A stretch of 7,481 bases of DNA. Origin: CAIKLP01 sp965279595. GTDB lineage: Bacteria; Bacteroidota; Bacteroidia; Sphingobacteriales; Sphingobacteriaceae. Under the pieces are notes generated by a model that saw only the letters and a program-made list of their open reading frames with translations, made no database searches and was not told where the DNA came from. The position numbers were made by a program, and so were the translations under genes. This document shows, piece by piece, positions 1-7,481 of the stretch. The DNA is taken from the NCBI GenBank assembly GCA_965279595.1, contig CBDIIF010000001.1:1-7481 (forward strand). Reading direction: 5' to 3'. Numbering within the stretch: the first letter of the stretch is position 1; each line of letters begins with the position of its first letter.

Positions 1-3000
1 CTTGGTGAGATGATGAGATAATATCAGAGCATTTGGCATAATTGACGCATGATCCTGTAGATGTTGTTGATTTGTAATACCATAAGCAAGGGTAACCATC
101 ACTATCAAACAAACACAGCGAGGCTTTTATTATTTGTGAACATGTGATATTTGACAAGCATCCTATTCCAATATTCCGACATCCCGCTAAGAACTTATCA
201 CAATCAGCATCTGTAGTAGCAATTGTATTGTCTGTACATTCTATGGGTCTACAAGCCGAATTTTACCATATACAAGCTTTTTGAATGTCAGTTGATGATG
301 CTACACCACAAGCCAATTTCGGATATGTTGAGCAAGCACCTTTCGTAATACATCCAATACCACCAGCAGTGCAAGTGGGGATAGCAGCACTACATTAGAT
401 ATCTGTTACCAATGTCAATGGTAGAAGAGAGCAGTTGATTGGAACACATTTCTTTTTAAAAGCATCCCATCCACATTTTAAGTCATATAATCCCTATTGT
501 GTATTATTGCATTCTACAGCATTATTGAAGTCATCACATGTCGAAGATGTTGATTTACAGGATAAGGCTAAATCACATCCATATTTTGCCTTATTAAGGG
601 AGCAAACTTAAAGTGTCTGTAAGCTAGAGCAATTAAATCCAAAACTTAAAATACATCCTATGCCATCAAATATACATGATGATCCCCATTTTTGACATAA
701 TTCGTTTGAATTGTAGGTTTTTGGCGCAGCTGTGCATTGTGAGCTTGTCGGTGCACAAGGAGCAGGTTTAGCTACTGATCCAGTACCAAAACAAGGCCCA
801 TAAAGAGACAAAAATGTGGGGCATGAGTCAACTGTTCCTATGAATTTATCACAAGTATCATAGGAGCTTTAACACCCTAACCCTCCTCCCCATACACATT
901 CCCTTCTCCATGGGAAATATCGTGGATACCAAATGTCACATTCAGAATCGGATTTAGCAGTCAAATTGGAAGCACAAATTTTTTCGATACATTAATCAGT
1001 TACAGAGGCATTTGCAGTATTTGAGCAAGGGTAGCTGCCATAGTATCCTATAAATCGATTACACTAAGTTTGATTTCCTTTGTAAGCACTGCACATAGCC
1101 CAACGATCAACACAGCCAGCTCCATTAGTAAGACAATATATATTATATGATTTACAAGCGGAATCTGTTGTTAAAGTTTTTGGAGCTGCATAGCATGATA
1201 TATAATCACCATAATCATAATCACAAGATGTATTAGAATCAATTTCACACCCTTTCTAATAATTATTACAATCTGAATCACTTTTAGAAATTAATGCTTG
1301 ACTACATCGCTTGCGATCGCATTAGTAATATCCCTCATTAAATCCACATTAGAAACCAGATGAATTTTACACCAAAGAGCAAATGGCTAATCCTTATTCG
1401 TTTGACAGACCATAAGGAATTCTATTATAGCATTCACCCCACGCAAACTCACACGTTGGTTATCCAGCAACGTATGTGCAAATTTAAGTGTAAGAATTCT
1501 CAGAATTTTTAGAGTTCATAGCGTTACAGATTGATGCCTTTATCGCATCTGTCTCTCCTTATGGAATATATAATTTGCAATCCTCTTTCTAATCAACACA
1601 ACTCTATCCATCATATTGACAGTCCTATGCATAGGCTGCACAAGAGACAGCACTGGCACCAGCTCCTTTGAGTTGGGAGCATATTCTCGAATTACAGTTC
1701 AAGCCACTAGTCCATCCACATTTTTTACCATCAATTTAAATTAATTATGCGCAATTTACCTATTGTCCTTATCCTATATCCTGAGAATTATATCCAGTAC
1801 AATCTGCAATTATAGTAACACAAACCTTCCCATCAAAAGTACATAAATTATTATATAAGTTACATGTTGGGAAGCTTTACCCTTAAGTAATATCTCCACA
1901 AGTTGGGTCCTTACATTTAGAGATGCCAGATTTGTTAGAGGCACATTTTTTATTATTAGTTGTCTCAGTCAATTATGAACAGAATGCCTGGTTATCAGCA
2001 ATACTTATGCCATATGTGTCATAATCTGAACAATTAGCTTAGGCCTAAAGACATTAATTTATTCCTGTTGTGAAACCGCATACTCTTTTATAATAGTCGA
2101 TCATTTTAGAACAAAATGTTTGATTGACTAAATCACTTTGAGGTTTTTAATATGGTATATATTTATGACAAAGTGCAATATCCGAACAAGTTGTAGGTCG
2201 GTCAGTTGAATATGCGCATCTATCATTATTTACGCTAATAGAGTTTAAGCAAAAGTTTATTTTATCTACATCTGATTTAATTGCAGAGGGCATTGAAATA
2301 TCAGTGCAATGATACGGTGTTTAATTACAAGTTGTAGTCGATGTATACGGTGTTTAATTACAAGTTGTAGTCGATGTATCAAATAAATAAGCACATTTCT
2401 TAAAATTTACTGCATTTGATATTAAAGAGGAACAAAATCTTGCCTTAGATAAATCAGTTGTTGTAAAGGAAGCTGGTATTAAATAATTGGTACAATCAGC
2501 TTTAGTATAACAATAACTCGCCAATTCATTCCATACACAATTTGTTGAATAAGTATTAAATTATGATTGAGTTATTCCATAATCAGTGCATTTTCTAACA
2601 GAACATTAAGTTGCAGTAAATGAAGCTAAACCACATTAAACGTATGTTCCATCAACTTTTAATCCTTGACAATAATTAACCTTTTAATCAACTGTCTGTC
2701 CTTATGAGGTAAATTGATCACAATCAGCATAATTACAATAGTCTCCTGCAGAATATCCACAGCCAACTTGACTTGGATAGTTTAATGCTTAGCAATAGTA
2801 TGCTTTTTAAGCCTTATCCTTACCAATTGCTACAAACAAAGCACATGATTTTGGATCTGGAGAAACACAAGTTTAAACGCCTCCACTTCCCATCTGACAA
2901 TTATAATTAAAAGAGTTTTCAATGAATTATTAGCAGTAAGTTCCTTGAAGAATGTTAGTTGATGCTGATGTTGGAGGTATTTTATCAACACAAACCACAG

Positions 3001-5376
3001 GTTTACAGAATTTATAAGTTTTTGTACATTTAGCTCCTGATTTAGTCGTTATGGCTGAACATCTAGAGAATGTTCCTTTATATTCATTGCAACTGTATAG
3101 CTTTTCCATACATCCCCCTTAATCAAGCCCATTCCAAATACATCCATCTAAAAATTTATCACATTAATCGTTTGTTAAATATGATGGGGCATGAGAACAC
3201 AATCTTTTTTCACAAGGAGTTGCTGGATCAGATAAATTTACTGTTTTCCAGCACTTTTAAGTATTATAATTTATATCACTTACTATTGCTGATGGGATAA
3301 ACGAGCAGTCATACTAAGTTCCAAAATAAGTAGTGCAATCTAATGAAGTACAATTATCTTTTCCATCAAAAAAACATCCTGGTGAAATTTATTAACAAGT
3401 AGCTGATGTTTATGGAAATAAACTTAAATCCTTTATTTATGAGCATTTTGTTATAGCAACACATGGCATAGTCGAATCTGTGATTGTATTCAATTATGAA
3501 CACTATATGATTCCATTTACTCCTTTAAATCTTTGACACTCCTTTGTCAGACCTTGGTAACTGCTACAGGGATCACTCATATCTACACATCCTGCACCAT
3601 TAGTAATACAACCTGAAAGAGCTGAATTGCAAGCTTAATCAGTAATTAGAGTGATTGATAAGCTAGAACAAAGTACATTTGTGCAGGTTTGTGTTTTTTC
3701 TATCCATTAACAAGGTCTTAAATAAATTATTTTCTAATTTGAATATTGCTATTAATTTAATAAACATTATGACTATGTTTGGTAATAACCACAAGATGAT
3801 CTATTTAAACAAATCTAATTAAGTGAACAGGATGATTATTCTTTGCAGGTAATTGCTGAGGATGTGGCTTCGCAACTTCTTTATCGAGTACATCCTGCTC
3901 CATTTGTAACACATAAATATGAATAAGCCTAACATTCTGAATTTTTTGTTATATACACCGGAGCATCAGAACATATCTTGGGATAACAAGCACCAGGAGT
4001 AGTTTGAGTTAAGGGCGCAGTACAATTTCCATCATTTCCTAAATATTATGAGCATGTAATATTAGTTCCTATATAAGAAGTGCAGGAACCTAAAGTAGAA
4101 GTGCATCCAGCTCCAGTTGTGACGCATCCTAATTAAAAGGCAGCACATGAAGAGTTGGTATTTGTAGTAGACGGAGCATCCTAGCAAGTTCTTGCTAAGC
4201 AACTGTCCGATTAAGAGGAAACTCCATTACATTTTCCATCTGTTCCAATGTATGAAGAGCAGCTTATTTTAGTTCCTTGATAGGATGAACACGTTGATAA
4301 TTAGTTAGTACAACTTTGACCTGTTGTGACACAACCAGATAAAAATTTTGAGCAATCTGCATTTGTATTAGTACTAGATGGAGCATCTTTGCATGCTAAT
4401 GATTTACAAGTATTAGATCCTATTGTTCTATCAATAACGCATGGTCCATCAGATCCAATTAGATCTGTACAGCCTTAAGATTAGAGATTTGTATTGCATG
4501 GTGATAAAAATAAAACACATCCCCTTCCAAATGTCAAACATCCTTTCAAAAAATTGTCACAAGCTGTATCTGTAGAATAAGTTGATGGTGCATCAGTGCA
4601 TACAAGTGCTCTACATGACTTTGATGCAGTGCTAGCTATACATGGCCCCTCTGAACCAATCATTCCAATACATCCGTTAGAATATTAGTATTAACTGCAA
4701 GAACTTAAAGTTGAAACACACTCTATTCCATTAGTTTGGCATCCAGCTATCCAATTATTACATGATGATTATGTCTTAAATGAGCGAGGAGCGTCATTAC
4801 ATTTCTTATCTTCACATGATCCTCCATTATCATTATTCATCCAATTGCAGGATTTTGCTCCAGATAGTGCTAAGTTCTCTATAATATGTTTGTATAATCA
4901 TATACTTGTGCAAAGTTCTTCTGTTTTGTAATTCTAGCAGGCAGTTGGTAAAATGCATCCAAATCCATCAGTCGTGCACTATATAGAAATAGCTTAACAT
5001 GCTGAGTTTGTGGTTTTAGCATAAGCTGAGCATCCTGCGAATATTGTGCATGTGTCATTATAGAAAGCACAACCAATACTTGATGAGCATTATGTAGAAT
5101 CCATTATAGTAGAGCAAAATGTTTAAACTATTGCAGTATTTGTGTCATTTGAGCAAGATCCTTAAAAATATATATTGATCAAGTACCCAATGTTGTTGAT
5201 GGGGTGGGAGACTATGTTGTAGAAATGGTAATCGTTATGTATTTCCATTTACATCCCGTTTTACTGATACAATCTGATTGACTTAACAAGCTAGAGCATT
5301 CACATGCATCAGTTTTTGGCCTAACAATATAAGATGAAGCAATCAATAGGAGACCTATTAATATAATCTATCTCAT
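1..5376 (-). CDS. Paramecium-type surface antigen (immobilization antigen / PSA-repeat protein), 5' part, two introns, runs off left edge
   Basis: Read with TAA/TAG as Gln, the frame from the ATG at 5376 stays open to base 1 after removal of introns 5161-5186 and 4879-4905 (exons 190, 255 and 4878 nt; 1774 codons plus one base). Roughly 80 glutamines use TAA or TAG. The N-terminus MRQIILIGLLLIASSYIV is a clear signal peptide. The rest is cysteine-rich. Modules around residues 95-485 carry eight Cys per ~69 residues, with the recurring pattern C-x-DAP-(S/T)...C-x-x-(F/W)-x-x-GC-x-(T/F)-x-G-x-(G/S)-C, the hallmark of the Paramecium surface antigen repeat. PSA-like modules return after about residue 1330. 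Known members are ~250-300 kDa GPI-anchored proteins coating cell and cilia, expressed one serotype at a time. The length so far fits, but the C-terminus is missing, so the GPI signal is unseen. It could instead be a silent paralogue or a PSA-like protein that is not a serotype antigen. Confidence 0.88.
1340..2990 (-). other. Central block of the antigen with a second cysteine-module type
   Basis: About residues 780-1330 lack the DAP and GAGC signatures of the flanking modules. They follow another loose recurring pattern: C-x-x-Y, a variable stretch, then FC or YC, then S/Q-x-L/M, about 8-12 residues, C-(A/G)-(Y/F), and another C. Visible copies include C-x-NYLIPASF...RFCSSLI...KKCAYLF, CHKYIPYQ...FCSKMI...RVCGF, CSDYDTYG...FCSQL...KKC, and CKLYIPQG...ICNAM. 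The reading frame is intact and Gln still uses TAA/TAG, so this is coding sequence of the same gene. In well-known antigens the centre is often a set of near-identical repeats; here it is a diverged block instead. Module boundaries are approximate. Confidence 0.55.
2312..2377. repeat. Perfect 33-bp tandem direct duplication inside the antigen coding sequence
   Basis: Bases 2312-2344 and 2345-2377 are identical (unit begins atacggtgtttaattacaag). The length is 11 codons, so the frame is kept. The protein carries two copies of TSTTTCNQTPY, around residues 983-1004, and so gains one extra cysteine and one extra N-Q-T site. Perfect identity at the DNA level, in a gene whose other repeats are strongly diverged, points to a recent slippage or duplication event, allelic variation, or an assembly artefact. 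Confidence 0.97.
3872..5035 (-). repeat. Tandem array of about six PSA cysteine modules (~69 aa each) in the antigen
   Basis: Successive modules are marked by C-x-DAP motifs whose codons lie near 4795, 4590, 4385, 4177 and 3963. The spacing is about 205-212 nt, or 68-71 codons. A first, more diverged copy (C-S-A-Y-A-K...) starts near 5032. Each module has eight cysteines, including GC-x-T-x-G-x-GC. Copies agree in pattern but differ clearly in sequence, so this is an old protein-level repeat, not a recent DNA amplification. The last copy (DAPVYI...) is followed by an irregular Gln-rich insertion before modules resume near 3680 (LITDQAC...GAGC) and 3195 (HAPSYLTNDQC). Confidence 0.8.
4879..4905 (-). 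other. 27-nt intron 2 of the surface antigen gene
   Basis: The segment begins GTATATG and ends ATTATAG on the minus strand, a textbook Paramecium GTA...TAG intron. Its length is a multiple of three, so retention would not shift the frame, but it contains an in-frame TGA that would terminate translation. Removing it joins ACA-A to AG-AAC within a cysteine-rich module (residue 149 spans the junction), and the frame then stays open for 4878 nt. Stop codons inside 3n introns are characteristic of Paramecium, where they expose unspliced mRNA to nonsense-mediated decay. Confidence 0.85.
5161..5186 (-). other. 26-nt intron 1 of the surface antigen gene
   Basis: The minus-strand segment starts GTACTTGATC and ends TTTTTAAG. 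Read through, it puts a TGA in frame after codon 64. Removing it exactly joins TTG-G to GA-TCT-TGC and restores the long downstream frame, because 26 is not a multiple of three. Size and the GTA donor fit Paramecium introns (mostly about 20-35 nt). The AAG acceptor is unusual, as the family norm is TAG. It falls in a Ser/Thr/Pro-rich linker. An internal eliminated sequence explains it less well: the flanking TA dinucleotides would give a segment shorter than the known ~26-bp minimum. Confidence 0.72.
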
Positions 5377-5401
5377 TTATATTAAATTAAAATAATCTAT
5401 C

Positions 5402-5893
5402 AGTAATATATTTATTTATCAAATCAGAGATTTGTATCAAAATGGTCATTATCTATTAAGGACTATTGTTGAGGTTAATTCAGAAGTGATAATACTATTT
5501 TTTCAAGTGGCTTAGAATGATCAGATCAAGAAGTGTTAGTTAATGCAAGTTGATGATAGATAAAACCAAGAATGATAATAATTTCTTAGTAACTGCTATA
5601 AACAAGACTGCTGTGATATAAAATAATACCTGATTTGTAATAATTTGATTGAATTATATAAAAGTTTTTACTTTTTAGGGGATGCTGATGAATAGATTAA
5701 CACAACAAAACTACATCAAAAGACAAATTAAGAAAAATTAATAATTGATTCTTAAAATCTATCACATAAATCAAAGGAATATATGATTAATTTGCTCAAT
5801 TTTCTTATAATTTAAAAAAGAAAAAAAAATAATAATTTTTGTAAATTAAAGTTCATTGATTTAGGATTTTTTTTTTTACTTATAACGTCATGA
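5402..5893 (+). other. Plus-strand open stretch interrupted by one TGA; possible decayed coding sequence
   Basis: In the frame starting at 5402 (table 6), the sequence reads as a protein-like stretch (NGHYLLRTIVEVNSEV...) to a TGA near 5573. It then continues in the same frame (QQFLSNCYKQDCCDIKQYL..., GDADEQINTTKLHQ...) to a TGA at 5891-5893. No ATG starts the frame convincingly, and no canonical intron of 20-35 nt would remove the internal TGA. I recognise no family. With a single stop codon in AT-rich DNA, open runs of 50-100 codons arise by chance, so this is weak evidence for a gene remnant. Confidence 0.15.
5814..5877. other. Poly(A)/poly(T) tract pair in the intergenic region
   Basis: An A6-G-A9 run (5814-5829) is followed 37 nt later by an 11-T run (5867-5877), so the two could pair as an imperfect dyad. 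Long dA:dT tracts disfavour nucleosomes and are common in ciliate intergenic DNA. The lengths are prone to sequencing error. Confidence 0.6.
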
Positions 5894-5968
5894 TCAGAAA
5901 TATTTTAGTGCATTAATCAAATAGTAATTTATCGAGAGTTTATTCACTTGAGATACTAGGTAATTATA

Positions 5969-6187
5969 ATGAAAAAGAAGTTTAAATTATTTATACAGGA
6001 ACTAAGGCAAATTATTCAAATAGAAAAATTCTTTTTCTACCCTGGCATAGATAATAATGATTTATTTAGGTAGAATGTTCTAAAGGTGGAATGCTCCATA
6101 GATAAAAGTACTATTATAATTGATTAAATTTTGCAATTAAATATTTAGGATACTTTCATGATTTATCCAGGCAATGCTGCATGCTGA
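5969..6187 (+). CDS. Hypothetical 72-codon ORF (table 6), doubtful
   Basis: An ATG at 5969 opens a 72-residue frame (MKKKFKLFIQELRQI...) closing at TGA 6185-6187, read with TAA/TAG as Gln. It has a basic start and mixed hydrophobic/acidic composition, with no signal peptide, membrane segment or recognisable domain. It overlaps another plus-strand frame (5890-6060) and a 93-codon minus-strand frame (6016-6297). Since all three cannot be genes, and such lengths are expected by chance under this code, it is listed only as a candidate. Confidence 0.12.
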
Positions 6188-6190
6188 ATT

Positions 6191-6257
6191 AGTAGTTAAA
6201 GTGGTAGGTAAACTACTGCATAACGTATTTAACATGTCCCTGAAAACCACAGGCATG
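6191..6257. repeat. Cluster of short inverted repeats
   Basis: AGTAGTT (6191-6197) pairs with AACTACT (6211-6217) across a 13-nt loop. CATG-tc-CCTG (6233-6242) pairs with CAGG-CATG (6250-6257) across a 7-nt loop with a 2-nt bulge. The GCATGC palindrome lies just left at 6179-6184. The stretch is less AT-rich than its surroundings and lies beyond the 3' end of the otubain-like gene. It could be a structured RNA, a 3'-end element or chance; no known RNA family fits. Confidence 0.35.
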
Positions 6258-6404
6258 GTTTCCTCCTTGTTGACATAGTTATTTATTTAATAAACATGTC
6301 TTATATAATTATCAAAATTAAATATTAAATTATTTATAATTTAAAATCACTCTTAGTCTTCTTATTTTTTCTCTATTTTCATTTCTTAGAAATCCTTAGA
6401 ATTT

Positions 6405-7481
6405 TCATTATTCTAGTTATTTTGTAAATAATTACCTCTAATTTCCCTTATTATTCATACTAAATAATGTTTTTTTTATATTTTCTTCTCAATTGATTTG
6501 AACAATTTATCAAGATTATTTTCTCCCTCCTAATTGTTAATATTTTATTCTCCTTCATTTTCCCTCTTCTACAATTATTCCAATTTATGTTATGCGACCT
6601 CAGTGTAATTGATCTCTTGCATTTTTACATCATAGTGGATATATTAATCTAATTTAGTTTTATCTTCTAATGTGGATGGAACAATCTAATCGTAAAGTTT
6701 AAAGTTTGTTGTGTATAATTGAATAATGTTAAAGTTAGGGAAATCCTCACTAGACACCTCCTTGCCATTTGCTATCAGTATTGGCTCTTTTGTAGGTATC
6801 TAATCTTCATGCACCATCACATTCATTCCACTAATGACACTTAACAAATAGATCAGGTGAATATCTACAATTTATGGTTTCCATGAATATTCCAACAAAG
6901 TGAAGAATTTCTATTTAGAAATGTCATCTTGAAGATTAATGTACTCATTAATGGCTTGTGAGTAATATTCCCTCAATGAAATAAAGTTCTTAAATGGATC
7001 GGAATTAAATAACTCCAATCTACACTACACAGTGAATATTTAGCTGTTATCAATATAATTCTACCAAAATGAGTCAATAATCACTGGAATTCCAAATTAT
7101 TAATGGAATATTTTTATCTGTTCCTCAAACCATCTTATCAATTTTTGTTTTCTCTACAAAAACTTAATGAAATCTTAATAATAGCATTCAAAATTCCTCT
7201 AAATATCTCTCAAATATTAAATATCATGTTTAATTCCATAAATTCTTGTGTAATTTGGATCATAATGTAGCTTGTGATGGAGAATTCATTTAAGAATCAA
7301 TGAAATATAGTCTTAATTTTGCTAGTTTTATCTTAATCTATAGTTTTATTGGCTCACTTATTCTGATTATTAAATTTAACCCAATAGCTGTTATTATTAT
7401 TATTAATTTCTTTGTATTTAAGCCTAATTTAAATGTTCTTTGGATAAAACTGCATCAGTGATGCCTAATTTTGAACTGGGA
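6405..7481 (-). CDS. Otubain-like (peptidase C65 / OTU-fold) protein, 3' part; interrupted by in-frame TGA, probably inactive or a pseudogene
   Basis: Read in table 6 from 7480, the frame gives a Gln-rich start, then a TGA at 7286-7288 (codon 65), then ~275 codons resembling otubain from N- to C-terminus. The IQYLRDIQRNFECYYQDF segment matches the Y-x-x-(I/L)-R...DGNCFYRAF region, with Cys at codon 99. SFWQNYIDNSQIFTVQCRLE matches the helix preceding the C-terminal half. YSWKPQIVDIHLIYLLSVIS (Trp at codon 200) matches VEPM...DHI-x-I-x-AL, and IIQLYTTNFKLYDQIV matches YLLYRPGHYDILY. Active otubains use Cys, His and Asp to cleave ubiquitin chains. Here the Asp before Cys aligns with Asn and the His with Leu (codon 262). 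The acidic/Gln-rich tail is uncertain: it may end at TGA 6455, at TGA 6405-6407 after splicing a 23-nt intron, or at TGA 6347-6349 if 6413-6460 is removed. The gene start is beyond the right edge. Confidence 0.5.
6413..6460 (-). other. Two candidate 23-nt introns, 2 nt apart, at the 3' end of the otubain-like gene
   Basis: On the minus strand 6460-6438 reads GTATG...ATTAG and 6435-6413 reads GTAAT...ACTAG. Both are 23 nt with ideal Paramecium borders, separated by only AG. The upstream frame meets TGA at 6455-6457 inside the first. Removing only the first shifts the frame to a TGA at 6405-6407. Removing the whole 48 nt keeps the frame and adds an acidic/Lys/Gln tail (NNENSKDFQEMKIEKK...) ending at TGA 6347-6349, but 48 nt is long for this organism group. 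Confidence 0.4.
7391..7405 (-). repeat. (TAA)5 microsatellite coding for polyglutamine
   Basis: Five TTA repeats on the plus strand are in-frame TAA codons on the minus strand. With the adjacent CAG they give a run of six Gln in the Gln-rich N-terminal stretch of the otubain-like frame. The surrounding codons (NQAQIQRN..., IQQSEQVSQQN) are also Gln-rich through TAA/TAG. It lies upstream of the in-frame TGA, so it is coding only if that TGA is an error or a recent lesion. Confidence 0.6.

Larger units (their letters stand above)
5377..6346. other. Intergenic region between the two minus-strand genes (antigen promoter side)
   Basis: This ~970-bp stretch separates the antigen start from the 3' end of the upstream gene and is long for a compact macronuclear genome. 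The first 25 bases upstream of the antigen ATG are almost pure A/T (minus strand ...ATTTTAATTTAATATAA-ATG), as is usual for ciliate leaders; no convincing TATA box or other defined motif can be assigned. About 5420-5800 is less AT-rich than typical ciliate intergenic DNA and has a long plus-strand open frame. About 5800-5880 holds A and T runs. About 6170-6295 is an island richer in G+C with inverted repeats. No tRNA or rRNA was recognised. Confidence 0.6.

Noticed and set aside
608..811. Short minus-strand ORFs at 608-811 and 4481-4663 as independent small proteins
   Set aside because: Both are in frame with the antigen and are simply pieces bounded by TAA, which encodes Gln here.
2281..2380. 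CRISPR-like or minisatellite array at the 33-bp repeat
   Set aside because: There are only two directly abutting copies without spacers, inside a eukaryotic coding frame.
3070..3300. Plus-strand 76-codon standard-code ORF
   Set aside because: It lies antisense within exon 3 of the antigen, whose frame is intact with cysteine periodicity there; it is a shadow frame.
4879..5076. Minus-strand 65-codon standard-code ORF
   Set aside because: It is out of phase with the antigen, and its stop lies in intron 2. The antigen frame through the same bases has the expected Cys modules.
4879..5186. The two intervening segments as unexcised internal eliminated sequences (germline DNA)
   Set aside because: Their borders are GT...AG, the flanking TA pairs do not give a valid length with matching termini, and no other eliminated sequence interrupts 5 kb of coding DNA. 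Introns in macronuclear DNA fit better.
6185..6265. tRNA gene suggested by an A-box-like TAGTTAAAGTGG
   Set aside because: The D-loop would be too long, no anticodon stem of five pairs or TTC arm forms, and there is no B box.
6016..6297. Minus-strand 93-codon table-6 ORF
   Set aside because: It overlaps plus-strand frames of similar quality, has no recognisable domain, and is within chance length for a code with one stop.

Overview
The window looks like macronuclear DNA of a ciliate, most likely Paramecium. It is AT-rich. With the standard code it yields only fragments of about 60-76 codons. When TAA and TAG are read as glutamine and only TGA as stop (ciliate nuclear code, table 6), one enormous minus-strand frame opens across bases 1-5376. 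That frame is broken only by two tiny introns of 26 and 27 nt, a size typical of Paramecium.

Bases 1-5376 (minus strand): the first ~1774 codons of a giant secreted cysteine-rich protein of the Paramecium surface antigen (immobilization antigen, PSA repeat) family. It starts with a signal peptide and then has about six tandem modules of ~69 residues with eight cysteines each. More irregular modules follow, then a ~550-residue central block with a different cysteine pattern, then PSA-like modules again up to the left edge. The C-terminus, where a GPI-anchor signal would be expected, lies outside. A perfect 33-bp tandem duplication sits inside the central block.

Bases 5377-6346: a long gap for so compact a genome. 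It holds the promoter side of the antigen gene, long A and T runs, a dyad-rich and less AT-rich island, and several plus-strand open stretches that may be decayed coding sequence or chance. None of these is a confident gene.

Bases ~6347-7481 (minus strand): the 3' part of a second gene. Its translation resembles the otubain (peptidase C65, OTU-fold deubiquitinase) domain. The catalytic-cysteine position appears kept, but the conserved Asp and His appear replaced. An in-frame TGA lies just upstream of the domain, and the C-terminal splicing is ambiguous. It is either a pseudo-deubiquitinase, a decaying gene, or a gene carrying a sequence error.

The two genes lie on the same strand, but nothing in the sequence links their functions. 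All family assignments come from reading motifs by eye; no database search was possible.
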